A stretch of 64,000 nt of DNA, taken from positions 186,001 to 250,000 of the forward strand of contig NZ_FNEA01000002.1 of NCBI RefSeq assembly GCF_900100045.1. Direction: 5' to 3'. The translations under genes were made by a program, and so were the position numbers. The notes beneath the pieces were generated by a model. It saw nothing but the letters and a program-made list of their open reading frames with translations, was not told where the DNA came from and searched no databases. The stretch comes from Paracoccus denitrificans (GTDB taxonomy: Bacteria; Pseudomonadota; Alphaproteobacteria; Rhodobacterales; Rhodobacteraceae). Below, in pieces: positions 52,348 to 61,989 of the stretch. The stretch's first letter is position 1. Each line of letters opens with the position of its first letter.

Positions 52348-54114
52348 CTAGTTGGCGACGGTGACGGGACGGGGACCGCGGTTGCGCGACATGAAGAACA
52401 GCACCGCGGCCGCCCAGATCGCGGCGGCGACCCACCACATCAGGTTGCCGGTCAGCAGCGCAAAGCCGATCAGCCCGCCCTGCACGACGTAATAGGCCAT
52501 CGGGATCAGGGTCTGGCGGATGATCGCGCCCTCGCGGTCGGTCAGCCCGACGGTGGCCGAGGCGGCGACGACGTTATGCACGCAGATCATGTTGCCGGCG
52601 GCCCCGCCGATGGCTTGCAGCGCCACCACGGTGCCCGCGCCCGCAGCCCCCAGGCCGATCTGTTCGGCGGTCGAGAACTGGAAGAGCGAGAACATCATGT
52701 TGCTGACGGTGTTCGAGCCGGCGACGAAGGCGCCCATGGCCCCGATCAGCGGCGCGAACATCGGCCAGGCATCGCCCACCACCGACGAGACGCCCTGTGC
52801 CAGAACGATGGGCATGCTGGCATAGCTGTCCGAGGCCGAGTTCAGGAACACCTGGACCATCGGCACCGCGAGCAGCAGCGCGGGGGCCGCGGCGATCATG
52901 GTCACGCCCGAGGCCTTGAGCGCCCGGCCGTAGTCGCGTCCCGACATGCCGTGCAGCACGAAGGTGAAGAGCGATGCCAGGATCAGGATCGTGCCGGGCA
53001 GGAACAGCACCTGCACCGAGGCGTTGATGCCCGAGCCGAACAGGTCGCGGAAGGCGATCGTCATCTCGGGCGAGGTGAGCCATGCCTTGATCGGCGCGAT
53101 CGAGCGGGTGATGACCAGCAGGGCCACGACGAAGACATAGGGCGCCCATGCCTTGACCAGCGGCATCACCGGCTTGTGGGCGTTGTGGTCCTCGAGATCG
53201 TCGAGCTTGCCGACCCAGTTGTCGTTCCAGTCGCGGCGCGGCGGGAAGTCGAAGGTCTCCCTGGGGATCAGGAAGCCGCGTTTCGCCGCCGGGACCACGA
53301 TCAGCAGCCCGACGATGCCGCCGAGCAGCGAGGGGAATTCCGGCCCCAGCGTCGCGGCGATGAGGTAATAGGGCACGGTGAAGGCGAGGCCCGCGAACAG
53401 CGCGAACTTCCAGATGCGGAAGCCTTCGGCAAAGGAGCGGTTGGCGCCGAAGAAGCGGGTGAGCATGCCGACCAGGATCAGCGGGATCAGGAAGCCGATC
53501 AGCCCGTGGATGGTGGCGACCTTGACCGCGATCTCCAGCAGGTAGTCGCCGAAGGCCATCGGCGCGATGGTCGCCTCGACGATCTGTTGGTCGGCAAGGC
53601 CGGTGCGCACGCCGACCAGGATCGGCGTGCCGACCGCGCCGAAGGAAACCGGCGTGCTCTGGATGATCAGCGTGACCATGACGGCGGCCATGGCGGGAAA
53701 GCCGATGGCGACCAGCAGCGGCGCGGCGATGGCCGCCGGCGTGCCGAAGCCCGAGGCGCCCTCGATCAGCGAGCCGAAGAGCCAGGCGATGATGATCGCC
53801 TGCACCCGCCGGTCGGGCGAGATCGAGGTGAAGCCGGCCCGGATCGAGCGGATGCCGCCGCTTTCTTCCAGCGTGTAGAGCATCAGGATGGCGCCGAACA
53901 CGATGTAAAGCAGGCTGATCGCGGTCACGGCGCCGTTCACCGTCGCGCCCAGGACCTTGTTCAGTTCCGTGCCCCAGATCAGCAGCGCGGTGGCGGCGGT
54001 GACGAGATAGGCCACCAGCATCGAGAACTTGGCCGATTTCGCCAGCACCACCAGCAGCACGAAGACCGTGGCGATGGGCAGCAGGGCCAGGATGAATGTG
54101 ATTAGTCCAGCCAT
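52348..54114 (-). CDS. lldP: L-lactate permease (LctP family)
   Basis: The 588-residue membrane protein has about 13 hydrophobic segments. It shows the family blocks [39 protein letters not shown] and [19 protein letters not shown]. It imports lactate (and probably glycolate) with protons. GAGGAGGAAAG precedes the ATG. It is cotranscribed with lutABC downstream and follows dld, so uptake and both lactate oxidation routes are encoded together. Confidence 0.95.
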   Translation of the reverse strand: MAGLITFILALLPIATVFVLLVVLAKSAKFSMLVAYLVTAATALLIWGTELNKVLGATVNGAVTAISLLYIVFGAILMLYTLEESGGIRSIRAGFTSISPDRRVQAIIIAWLFGSLIEGASGFGTPAAIAAPLLVAIGFPAMAAVMVTLIIQSTPVSFGAVGTPILVGVRTGLADQQIVEATIAPMAFGDYLLEIAVKVATIHGLIGFLIPLILVGMLTRFFGANRSFAEGFRIWKFALFAGLAFTVPYYLIAATLGPEFPSLLGGIVGLLIVVPAAKRGFLIPRETFDFPPRRDWNDNWVGKLDDLEDHNAHKPVMPLVKAWAPYVFVVALLVITRSIAPIKAWLTSPEMTIAFRDLFGSGINASVQVLFLPGTILILASLFTFVLHGMSGRDYGRALKASGVTMIAAAPALLLAVPMVQVFLNSASDSYASMPIVLAQGVSSVVGDAWPMFAPLIGAMGAFVAGSNTVSNMMFSLFQFSTAEQIGLGAAGAGTVVALQAIGGAAGNMICVHNVVAASATVGLTDREGAIIRQTLIPMAYYVVQGGLIGFALLTGNLMWWVAAAIWAAAVLFFMSRNRGPRPVTVAN

Positions 54115-54191
54115 CTTTCCTCCTCAGATGGGGCGGGCGGTTCCGCCGTTGCGGGTGCGCAGTCCTGCGCGGTCGTCTTGGATGGCGCGGC

Positions 54192-55901
54192 CTAGTGCCA
54201 ATGCGCGCATTTCGAGGTCTGGCCGATGCCGGGGTTCAGGCTGTTGGTCGGGTCCAGCTGCCGGTAGAAGCCGGCCAGTTCCGGCTTGGCGTGGTAAAGG
54301 TGGCCGACATTGTGCTCGGCCGGGTATTCGGCGCCGCGCCGGTCCAAGAGGCGCCACATCTCATGCTCGACGGCCAGGCAGTCCTGGCCCTTTTTCACCA
54401 CGTAGTCCTGATGGAAGACGTGGCAGAAGAAATGGCCGTAATAGAGCTTTTTCTCGAGTTTCGCGTCCAGGTCCGGCGGCAGGCGCTCGACCCAGTCGCG
54501 GTCGTTGCGGCGCAGCGCGATGTCCAGCGCCACGATGTCCTGCACCTCGCGGGCGTGGATGGCGCGATAGCGCACGGCGGCGCCCGCCACGGCGAAACGG
54601 TGCAGGAAGGCGGCCTTGCCCTCGTCGGGGGTGCATTCGAACATGGCGCCGCTGGCCGAGGGGAAGATGGCGCCGAGATAGTCGCGCGCCTCGGCGATGC
54701 CGGCGCCGCCCATGCGCAGCAGCAGGTGGTGTTCGTAGCGGTCGCGGAAATCGTTCATGCGCCTGGGCAGGTGCTGGGGCATCAGCGCCGCGACGCCCTG
54801 CGCCAGCCGGTCCGAGAGGGTGGCGCCCAGCCCCAGCCGCTCGGTCAGCGCGTCCATGCGCGCCTTGGCGGCGAAGAATGCCGGCATGCGGTCGGTGCCG
54901 GCATGGCGGATGAACAGGAAGGTGTCCTTGCCGTATTTCGCTGCGATGTCATAGGCTTCGCGGTGGATGTATTCGCCGGCGATGGGCAGGCTCTGGAAAT
55001 GCGCCAGGATATGGCGGCGGATCTCGGTCAACTCGTCCGGGTCGTTGCTGCCGACATAGAAGACCGCCGTGTCCTTTTCGGCCTGGAACGTGTCCAGCCG
55101 CACGGCAAAGACTGCGAGCTTGCCGGCGCAGCCCGAGGATTCGTGCAGCCGGCGCGGATCGGCGTTGAAGCGGGCCGGGGTCTCGGCCTCGATGTCGCGG
55201 ACATGGTCGGCATATTCGCGGTCCGAGGCCCAGGCGTCGGTGGGCGCGGGGGCGGGCAATTCGCCCGCCTCGACGCGGGCCAGGATTTCCTCGGGATCGT
55301 CGCCGAGGTCGAGGCCCAGATGGTTGACCAGCGCCACCGAGCCGTCCTCGCGCACCTCGGCGTAAAGGCTCATCTCGGTATAGGCCGGGCCGCGCTGGAT
55401 CAGCGCGCCGCCGGAATTGTTGCAGATGCCGCCCAGGACAGAGGCGCCGATGCAGGACGAGCCGATGACCGAATGCGGCTCTCGTCCCAGGGGGCGCAGG
55501 CGCTTTTCCAGCGCGTCGAGCGTGGCGCCGGGCAGGCAGAGCACCTGTTCGCCCGCGCCGATGAGGTGGATGCCGCGCAGGCGCATGACCGAGACCAGCA
55601 CGATCTCGCGGTCGTAATCCTGGCCCCAGGGGGTCGAGCCGCCGGTCAGCCCGGTATTCGCGGCCTGCAGGATCACCGCGCGCCCCGAGGCGACGGCGGC
55701 GTTCAGGACCCGCCACATCTGGACCAGAGAGCCGGGGCGGACCACCGCGGCCACCGGCCCCTCGCCATAGCGGAAGCCGCGGGTATAGCGGCGGGTGGCG
55801 CGGTCGGCGGTCAGCACATGCGCCGGTCCCACGATCCGGCGCAGCCGGTCCAGCAATGCGGTGCGGTCTGCGGCTGCCTCGGCCTGGCCGGGTCGCGTCA
55901 T
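54192..55901 (-). CDS. dld: Quinone-dependent D-lactate dehydrogenase
   Basis: This 569-residue FAD enzyme has the FAD-binding PCMH domain (about residues 40-230: AVVRPGSLVQMWRVLNAAV, NTGLTGGSTPWG, GSSCIGASVLGGICNNSGG) and the C-terminal membrane-binding D-lactate dehydrogenase domain with IRHAGTDRMPAFFAAK and YPAEHNVGHLYHA. It oxidises D-lactate at the inner membrane and reduces quinone. GGGAGGGG precedes the ATG. It is the promoter-proximal gene of the lactate cluster. Confidence 0.94.
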   Translation of the reverse strand: MTRPGQAEAAADRTALLDRLRRIVGPAHVLTADRATRRYTRGFRYGEGPVAAVVRPGSLVQMWRVLNAAVASGRAVILQAANTGLTGGSTPWGQDYDREIVLVSVMRLRGIHLIGAGEQVLCLPGATLDALEKRLRPLGREPHSVIGSSCIGASVLGGICNNSGGALIQRGPAYTEMSLYAEVREDGSVALVNHLGLDLGDDPEEILARVEAGELPAPAPTDAWASDREYADHVRDIEAETPARFNADPRRLHESSGCAGKLAVFAVRLDTFQAEKDTAVFYVGSNDPDELTEIRRHILAHFQSLPIAGEYIHREAYDIAAKYGKDTFLFIRHAGTDRMPAFFAAKARMDALTERLGLGATLSDRLAQGVAALMPQHLPRRMNDFRDRYEHHLLLRMGGAGIAEARDYLGAIFPSASGAMFECTPDEGKAAFLHRFAVAGAAVRYRAIHAREVQDIVALDIALRRNDRDWVERLPPDLDAKLEKKLYYGHFFCHVFHQDYVVKKGQDCLAVEHEMWRLLDRRGAEYPAEHNVGHLYHAKPELAGFYRQLDPTNSLNPGIGQTSKCAHWH

Positions 55902-55995
55902 GGCTTTCCCCTCCCGTCATGCGGGGCAGGCTCCGCGCCATGCGGCACGGTTCGAGCATAACGCTTTACCTTCCCCGCTTTCTTGGTAAAATAAT

Positions 55996-56012
55996 TTGAC
56001 CATTAAGGTCAA
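55996..56012. promoter_or_regulatory. Palindromic operator TTGACC-N5-GGTCAA
   Basis: TTGACCATTAAGGTCAA is a perfect palindrome with a five-base centre, located in the 214-base divergent region between dld and the GntR-family regulator. It is the type of site bound by FadR/LldR regulators and would let one protein control both directions. Confidence 0.75.
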
Positions 56013-56115
56013 GTGGAAAATCCATTGCGCCCGATCCGGGACTGCGGGTAATCTTTGGGACCGGGTGCCGCCGCCTAACCCCCTGAATTTCCGGCAGCCC
56101 CGCAAGGAGTCGAGC

Positions 56116-56889
56116 ATGCCCAGCGAAGTGAACAAGGGAGCCCCTGCCGCGGAAACCACCGCCCGGCACATCGAGGACCTGATTCTCGAAGGCTCGCTGC
56201 GCCCCGGCGACCCCTTGCTGCCCGAGCGCGAGATGGCGCTGCGGCTGAACGTCTCGCGCCCGACCTTGCGGCAGGGCATCCGCATGCTGGAGGAGAGGGG
56301 GCTGATCGTCGCCGATCCGGGCGGCGGGCGGCGGGTGGCGCCGCTGGCCACCAGCATCACCGATCCGCTGATCGAGCTGATGGCCTCGCGCGGGGAGGTG
56401 GTGGACGACTATCTGGAACTGCGCGGCACGCTGGAGGGCATGGCGGCGAGCCTGGCCGCGACGCGGGCGAGCGACGTGGACCGCGCGACGCTGACCCGCT
56501 GCATGGAGCGCATCGACCTGGCCCATGACGAGGCGGATTTCCGCGACGAGGCCGAGGCGGATGTCGACCTGCATGTCGCGGTCTACGAGGCCAGCCACAA
56601 CGTCGTGCTGCTGCAGATCATGCGGGCGCTGTCGGGCATGCTGCGCAAGGGCGTGTTCCACAACCGCGAAAAGCTGTATGCCCGGCCCGAGGTGCGCGAC
56701 GTGCTGCGCGCCCAGCACCGCGCCATCTATGACGCGATCATGGTCCGCGACCCCGAGGCGGCGGCCCGCGCCGCCCAGGACCACATGACCTATACCAAGC
56801 GCGTGCGCGCCGAGATCATTGCCGCCGAGGCGCGGCTGGAAATCTCGTTGCGGCGGATCGAGGGCGGCAGCCTGACCGCGCGGAACTGA
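56116..56889 (+). CDS. lldR: GntR-family (FadR subfamily) regulator, probably of lactate utilisation
   Basis: The 257-residue protein has an N-terminal winged helix (HIEDLILEGSLRPGDPLLPERE, then LNVSRPTLRQGIRMLEERGLI) and a C-terminal FCD domain (about residues 90-235) with the metal and ligand residues in EADVDLHVAVYEASHN and QHRAIYDAIMVRD. It is divergent from dld and separated from it by the palindrome at 55996. The lldR name is inferred from this context. AAGGAG lies nine bases before the ATG. Confidence 0.85.
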   Translation: MPSEVNKGAPAAETTARHIEDLILEGSLRPGDPLLPEREMALRLNVSRPTLRQGIRMLEERGLIVADPGGGRRVAPLATSITDPLIELMASRGEVVDDYLELRGTLEGMAASLAATRASDVDRATLTRCMERIDLAHDEADFRDEAEADVDLHVAVYEASHNVVLLQIMRALSGMLRKGVFHNREKLYARPEVRDVLRAQHRAIYDAIMVRDPEAAARAAQDHMTYTKRVRAEIIAAEARLEISLRRIEGGSLTARN

Positions 56890-56953
56890 ACGGCTTTGCG
56901 GGTTCCGGCATCTGTGCCATCATGATTCCCCAGCAACCGCAGGGAGATGGCGC

Positions 56954-57220
56954 ATGGACATGATGGACAGGCTGGCCGCCCGGATCGACGGTCTGGAGGG
57001 CCGGCTGATCGCGCATCGCCGCATGCTTGAAAAGCTGCTGGACCTTTCGTCTGCTGAGATGCGGGCCGAGATGCTGGCATGGCTGGAGGACCGCGAGGTG
57101 ATGCTGGACGGCCAGGAGGACCCCGGCGTCGTCTCGGGTCCCGAGGCCGCGCTGGAGCTGGCGCTGTCGGACGAGATGCGCCTGCTGCACGACCGCCTGG
57201 CCGCCGCGAAGGGGCGCTAG
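56954..57220 (+). CDS. Small helical protein of unknown function
   Basis: This 88-residue protein has a strong ribosome site (GGGAGATG seven bases before ATG). It appears wholly alpha-helical and charged, with heptad-like LEGRLIAHRRMLEKLLDLSS, AEMRAEMLAWLEDREVM and a final ALSDEMRLLHDRLAAAKGR. No signal peptide or membrane segment is seen and I do not recognise the family. It lies between the lactate regulator and the gluconate genes on the same strand. Confidence 0.65.
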   Translation: MDMMDRLAARIDGLEGRLIAHRRMLEKLLDLSSAEMRAEMLAWLEDREVMLDGQEDPGVVSGPEAALELALSDEMRLLHDRLAAAKGR

Positions 57221-57250
57221 CCAACCCCTCTTAACCTTTCACGGAGGATC

Positions 57251-57264
57251 TGTTAACGCTAACA
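57251..57264 (+). promoter_or_regulatory. GntR(LacI)-like operator before the gluconate genes
   Basis: TGTTAACGCTAACA is a perfect inverted repeat (TGTTA-N4-TAACA), close to the operator of the LacI-family gluconate repressor GntR (TGTTACC-GTAACA type). It lies 86 bases before the permease start. No LacI-type repressor gene is in this window. Confidence 0.65.
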
Positions 57265-57349
57265 TCCAAGTCCGCCGCGAATCCGGGGAGGAGGGGCGGC
57301 GAAACCAGATCACAGGCTGACCCAAGTCCATTCCGCCGGAGGAGTTTTC

Positions 57350-58726
57350 ATGAATCCTGTCGAGCCCGTCCACAGCACGCCGGTGCTTTTGCTTATCGCC
57401 GCCGCAGCGGTGCTGGTGCTGCTGGTGTTCATCATGCGGTTCCGGCTGCATGCCTTTGTCTCGCTGGTGCTGGTCAGCCTGCTGACCGCGATCGTCGCCG
57501 GCATTCCCATGGGCGACGTGATCCCGACGCTGCTGCAGGGCTTTGGCTCGACGCTGGCCACGGTGGCGCTGCTGGTGGGCTTTGGCGCCATGATCGGGCG
57601 GCTGTTGGAGATCACCGGCGGCGCGCAGGTGCTGGCGGACCGGCTGATCGGCCAGTTCGGCGCCGAGCGCGCGCCTTTCGCGCTGGGCGTGGCCTCGCTG
57701 CTGTTCGGCTTTCCGATCTTCTTCGATGCCGGGCTGGTGGTGATGCTGCCGATCATCTTCAGCGTGGCCTACCGCTTTGGCGGCTCGGTGCTGCTTTACG
57801 CGCTGCCGGCGGCGGGGGCCTTTGCGGCCATGCACGCGCTGTTGCCGCCGCATCCGGGGCCGGTGGCGGCGGGCGATCTGCTGGGCGCGGATATCGGGCT
57901 TCTGGTGCTGGTCGGGCTGGCCGTGGCGCTGCCGACCTGGTTCTTCGGCAGCTATCTGTTCGGGCTGTGGGCCGGGCGGCGCTTCGTGCTGCCGATCCCG
58001 CAGATCCTGGGCGCGGTCGACGCCGGCAGCCATGACCGCAACCCGCCGAGCTTTGGCACCGTGATGCTGGTGCTGCTGCTGCCGCTGGCGCTGATCTTCC
58101 TGAATACCGGGCTGGGCACGCTGGCGACCATGGGCGTGGTCGACGGCGGTGCGGGCTGGGTCACGGTCCTGCGGCTGATCGGGCAGACGCCCATCGCGCT
58201 GCTCATCACCGTGCTGGTCGCCATGGCGCTGCTGGGCCGGGGCCGCAACGCGGCCGAGATCGAAAAGATCATGGACGGCGCGCTGGCGCCGATCTGTGCC
58301 ATCATCCTGGTCACCGGCGCGGGCGGCATGTTCGGCGGCGTGCTGCGCGCCAGCGGCATCGGCGAGGCGCTGGCCGGCAGCCTGGACGCCATCGGCATGC
58401 CGCTGATCGTCGCGGCCTTTGTCATCTCGATGGCGCTGCGGGTGGCGCAGGGCTCGGCCACGGTGGCCCTGACCACTACGGCCGGGCTGATCGCGCCCAC
58501 GGTGGCGGCGACAACGGGCCTGAGCGAATTCGACCGCTGCTTCCTGGTGGTGGCCATCGCCGGCGGCGCCACGGTGCTGAGCCATTTCAACGATTCCGGC
58601 TTCTGGTTGGTCGGGCGGTTCCTGGAGATGGATGAAAAGACCACGCTGAAGACCTGGACGGTGATGGAGACGCTGCTGGGCACCATCGCCTTCGGTTTTG
58701 CGCTGCTTGGCTGGTGGCTGCTGTGA
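57350..58726 (+). CDS. Gluconate permease (GntP family)
   Basis: The 458-residue transporter has 12-14 hydrophobic segments and the family blocks GFPIFFDAGLVVMLPI, HALLPPHPGPVAAGDLLGAD, GAGGMFGGVLRASGIG and LSHFNDSGFWLVGRF. It imports gluconate or a related sugar acid. GGAGGAG stands before the ATG. The stop overlaps the gluconokinase start, so the imported sugar acid is phosphorylated at once. Confidence 0.94.
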   Translation: MNPVEPVHSTPVLLLIAAAAVLVLLVFIMRFRLHAFVSLVLVSLLTAIVAGIPMGDVIPTLLQGFGSTLATVALLVGFGAMIGRLLEITGGAQVLADRLIGQFGAERAPFALGVASLLFGFPIFFDAGLVVMLPIIFSVAYRFGGSVLLYALPAAGAFAAMHALLPPHPGPVAAGDLLGADIGLLVLVGLAVALPTWFFGSYLFGLWAGRRFVLPIPQILGAVDAGSHDRNPPSFGTVMLVLLLPLALIFLNTGLGTLATMGVVDGGAGWVTVLRLIGQTPIALLITVLVAMALLGRGRNAAEIEKIMDGALAPICAIILVTGAGGMFGGVLRASGIGEALAGSLDAIGMPLIVAAFVISMALRVAQGSATVALTTTAGLIAPTVAATTGLSEFDRCFLVVAIAGGATVLSHFNDSGFWLVGRFLEMDEKTTLKTWTVMETLLGTIAFGFALLGWWLL

Positions 58727-59238
58727 AGGGCGTGGTGCAGCATATCGTGGTGATGGGCGTCTCGGGCGCCGGGAAAAGCACCACGGGCGAGGCGCTGGCC
58801 CGGCACCTGGGCTGGCCCTTCGTCGAGGGCGACAGCTTTCACCCCGAGGCCAATGTCGCCAAGATGCGCGACGGCATTCCGCTGGACGACGGCGACCGCG
58901 AGCCCTGGCTGCGGGCGCTGGCCGCCGAGATCGCGCGGAACGAGGCGCGGGGCCAGTCCTCGGTCATGGGCTGTTCGTCGCTGAAGCGGGCCTATCGCGA
59001 CATCCTGCGCCAGGGGGCGCCGGTGGTGCGCTTCGTGCATGTGCATGGCTCGCGCGCGTTGCTGGAAAGCCGGCTGTCGCATCGCGCGGGGCATTTCTTC
59101 CCGGCCAAGCTGCTGGATTCGCAGCTGGCGACGCTGGAGCCGCTGGCACCTGACGAGGACGGCGTCGTGGTCGACATGGCCCTGTCGGTCGAGGATCAGT
59201 TGCACCAGGCCCTGCGCCTGCTGGGGCTTGGGGGCTGA
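58723..59238 (+). CDS. gntK: Gluconokinase
   Basis: This 171-residue P-loop kinase has Walker A GVSGAGKST, the FVEGDSFHPEANVAKM substrate block, LDDGDREPWLRAL, CSSLKRAYRDILR, and the LESRLSHRAGHFFPAKLLDSQL lid region (in parts). It makes 6-phosphogluconate from gluconate. The start is probably GTG at 58723, which forms GTGA with the permease stop; a GTG nine bases upstream (58714) is also possible. It forms a two-gene operon with the permease. Confidence 0.93.
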   Translation: MKGVVQHIVVMGVSGAGKSTTGEALARHLGWPFVEGDSFHPEANVAKMRDGIPLDDGDREPWLRALAAEIARNEARGQSSVMGCSSLKRAYRDILRQGAPVVRFVHVHGSRALLESRLSHRAGHFFPAKLLDSQLATLEPLAPDEDGVVVDMALSVEDQLHQALRLLGLGG

Positions 59239-59396
59239 AACGAAGCGAGCGCCGTGCCCGCGAAGCGGGGGGCGGCCTTGCCCGAAATGCCGGCCGCGGC
59301 AAAGCCGCGGGACGTGTCGCGGGCAGGTGAGCCGACTTCGGCCGATGTGGCGGACGGACGGCATGGACCGTCGCGCCGGGGCCGTTTCGGCGGGCC

Positions 59397-61235
59397 TTAT
59401 TCCGGCAGGATGCGCACCGCGCCTTTGTCGGCCGATGCGGCGAATTGCGCATAGACCTTGAGCGCGGCCGAGACCTGGCGCTGGCGCGGCTGGGCGGGTT
59501 TCCAGCCCTTGGCGTCCTGTTCGGCGCGGCGGGCGGCCAGCTCGTCCTCGGGCACGGCCAGGCGGATCGAGCGGTTGGGGATGTCGATCTCGATCCGGTC
59601 GCCGTCGCGCACCAGGCCGATGGTGCCGCCGGCCGCCGCCTCGGGGCTGACATGGCCGATGGAAAGGCCCGAGGTGCCGCCCGAGAAACGCCCGTCGGTG
59701 ATCAGCGCGCAGGCCTTGCCCAGCCCCTTCGATTTCAGGTAGCTGGTCGGATACAGCATCTCCTGCATGCCCGGCCCGCCCTTGGGGCCTTCGTAGCGGA
59801 TGACGACCACGTCGCCGGCCTCGACCTTGCCGGTCAGGATGCCGGAGACGGCGGCGTCCTGGCTTTCATAGACCTTGGCGCGGCCGGAAAAGACCAGGAT
59901 CGATTCGTCCACGCCGGCGGTCTTGACGATGCAGCCGTCCAGCGCGACGTTGCCTTTCAGCACCGCAAGCCCGCCATCCTTGGAGAACGGCGCCTTGGCC
60001 GAGCGGATCACGCCGTGCTCGCGGTCCAGGTCCAGGTCGGGCCAGAGCGTCGCCTGGCTGAACGCCACCTGCGTCGGCACGCCGCCCGGCGCGGCCAGGA
60101 AAAGCTCGCGCGCCTGCGGGTCGTTGCTGCGGGCGATGTCCCATTGATCGATGGCGGCGCCGATGGTGGGCGCATGGACGGTCGGGCAATCGCGGTCGAT
60201 CAGCCCGGCGCGGTCCAGTTCCCCGAGGATCGCCATGATGCCGCCGGCGCGATGCACGTCCTCCATATGGACGTTGGCGGTATTCGGCGCGACCTTGCAC
60301 AGGCAGGGCACCTTGCGCGACAGCGCGTCGATGTCGTCCATGGTGAAATCGACCCCGCCTTCCTGCGCGATGGCCAAGAGGTGCAGCACGGTATTGGTCG
60401 AGCCGCCCATGGCGATGTCCAGCGACATGGCGTTCAGGAACGCCGCCTTGCTGGCGATGGCGCGCGGCAGGACCGAGGCGTCGTCCTGTTCGTAATGGCG
60501 GCGCGTCACCTCGACGATGCGGCGCCCGGCCTCGAGGAACAGGTTCTTGCGGAAGGCATGCGTGGCCAGGGTCGAGCCGTTGCCGGGCAGCGACAGGCCA
60601 AGGGCTTCGCTGAGACAGTTCATGGAATTGGCGGTGAACATGCCCGAGCACGAGCCGCAGGTCGGGCAGGCGGCCTCTTCGATGGCGGCAAGGTCGGCGT
60701 CCGAGATCTTGTCGTCGGCCGCCGCGACCATGGCGTCCACCAGGTCGAGCGAGACCTTGCGGCCGTCGCCCAGCGTGACCTTGCCCGCCTCCATCGGCCC
60801 GCCCGAGACGAAGATCGCCGGGATGTTCAGCCGCATCGCCGCCATCAGCATGCCCGGCGTGATCTTGTCGCAGTTCGAGATGCAGACCATGGCATCGGCG
60901 CAATGCGCATTGACCATGTATTCCACCGAGTCGGCGATCAGTTCGCGCGAGGGCAGCGAATAAAGCATGCCGTCATGGCCCATGGCGATGCCGTCGTCGA
61001 CCGCGATGGTGTTGAATTCCTTGGCGATGCCGCCCGCCGCCTCGACCTCGCGCGCGACCATCTGGCCCAGGTCCTTCAGGTGCACATGGCCCGGCACGAA
61101 CTGCGTGAAGCTGTTCACGATGGCGATGATCGGCTTGCCGAAATCGCTGTTCTTCACCCCGGTCGCACGCCAGAGGCCGCGGGCCCCCGCCATGTTGCGG
61201 CCGTGGGTGGTGGTGCGGGAACGATATGCGGGCAT
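59397..61235 (-). CDS. ilvD: Dihydroxy-acid dehydratase
   Basis: The 612-residue enzyme dehydrates 2,3-dihydroxy-3-methylbutanoate (and the isoleucine analogue) in branched-chain amino acid synthesis. The iron-sulfur cysteines lie in [12 protein letters not shown] and in [20 protein letters not shown]. The [21 protein letters not shown] segment in two parts is the C-terminal signature. It is a single gene with its own upstream region of about 106 bases. The 158 bases downstream to the gluconokinase stop hold no gene. Confidence 0.96.
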   Translation of the reverse strand: MPAYRSRTTTHGRNMAGARGLWRATGVKNSDFGKPIIAIVNSFTQFVPGHVHLKDLGQMVAREVEAAGGIAKEFNTIAVDDGIAMGHDGMLYSLPSRELIADSVEYMVNAHCADAMVCISNCDKITPGMLMAAMRLNIPAIFVSGGPMEAGKVTLGDGRKVSLDLVDAMVAAADDKISDADLAAIEEAACPTCGSCSGMFTANSMNCLSEALGLSLPGNGSTLATHAFRKNLFLEAGRRIVEVTRRHYEQDDASVLPRAIASKAAFLNAMSLDIAMGGSTNTVLHLLAIAQEGGVDFTMDDIDALSRKVPCLCKVAPNTANVHMEDVHRAGGIMAILGELDRAGLIDRDCPTVHAPTIGAAIDQWDIARSNDPQARELFLAAPGGVPTQVAFSQATLWPDLDLDREHGVIRSAKAPFSKDGGLAVLKGNVALDGCIVKTAGVDESILVFSGRAKVYESQDAAVSGILTGKVEAGDVVVIRYEGPKGGPGMQEMLYPTSYLKSKGLGKACALITDGRFSGGTSGLSIGHVSPEAAAGGTIGLVRDGDRIEIDIPNRSIRLAVPEDELAARRAEQDAKGWKPAQPRQRQVSAALKVYAQFAASADKGAVRILPE

Positions 61236-61341
61236 GGCTGGGTTCTCTGTCGTCTGATTGTCCGTGCTGAGCGGCCAGTATCACGAAGGAATTGGCGAAG
61301 TTACCCCATATCACGCTGGGCAGCGGCGACTACCCCCGATT

Positions 61342-61989
61342 TCACGCCCCGCCGGCCAGCCCGCACAGGATGCGCCGGCTGCGGCGGACGATCGTCGCCA
61401 CCGTCAGCGCCAGCACCAGCCACAGCGTCCAGACCAGCACCGGCCAGCCCGCGCCGGCGATCCAGGCGCCGGCCTGCGCCAGCGCGCCCAGCGTCACGGC
61501 GGCCATGCGGTGCGACTTGGCCCCCGGTCCCGAGAAATCCGAGCCGAGGCCCGAGGCGCGGCCGAATTCGCGCAGGTATGCGGTCAGGATCGCCAGCGCC
61601 CCGGCCAGCAGCCCCAGCCCGGGCAGGCCCGCCGCCACGCCCAGTCCGGCAAGGATCATCAAGTCGGAAAGCCGGTCCGGCACCTCGTTCCAGAAGGCGC
61701 CGTCGGGGCTGCCCATGCCGCCCTCGACCGCGACGAGCCCGTCGAAGAGGTTGCAGAGCAGTCGCAGCTGGCAGAACAGCGCGCCGAGGACGAGCAGCAC
61801 CCCCGAGGCCCAGAGCGCGCCGGTCTGCGCGGACAGCGCCAGGGCCCCGCCCGAAAGCGCGGCAGCCACGACCGATCCGGCCGAGATGCGGTTCGGCGCG
61901 ATCCCGCGCGCGACAAGGCGCCGGGTCACATGGGCCGCCCATTTCGTGTTGCGGCTGGCGATCGGGCGCCGGCTGAAATCCTCGGTCAC
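61342..61989 (-). CDS. CDP-alcohol phosphatidyltransferase-like protein with an altered active-site motif
   Basis: The 215-residue membrane protein belongs to the CDP-alcohol phosphotransferase family and has about six membrane segments. The canonical motif DG-x2-AR-x8-G-x3-D-x3-D reads here as DGLVAV, then G97, N101 and D105, so the Arg is Val88 and the third Asp is Asn101. Similar changes occur in the YnbA-type subgroup that sits beside a CdsA homologue, as here. The lipid head group it transfers is unknown. The GTG at 61989 overlaps the cdsA stop by four bases; an ATG at 62001 is an alternative start. Confidence 0.78.
   Translation of the reverse strand: MTEDFSRRPIASRNTKWAAHVTRRLVARGIAPNRISAGSVVAAALSGGALALSAQTGALWASGVLLVLGALFCQLRLLCNLFDGLVAVEGGMGSPDGAFWNEVPDRLSDLMILAGLGVAAGLPGLGLLAGALAILTAYLREFGRASGLGSDFSGPGAKSHRMAAVTLGALAQAGAWIAGAGWPVLVWTLWLVLALTVATIVRRSRRILCGLAGGA

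Noticed and set aside
57251..57264. Assigning TGTTAACGCTAACA to the GntR-family regulator at 56116
   Set aside because: The site fits LacI-family GntR operators, while that protein is an FCD-type regulator with a different palindrome at its own divergent promoter.
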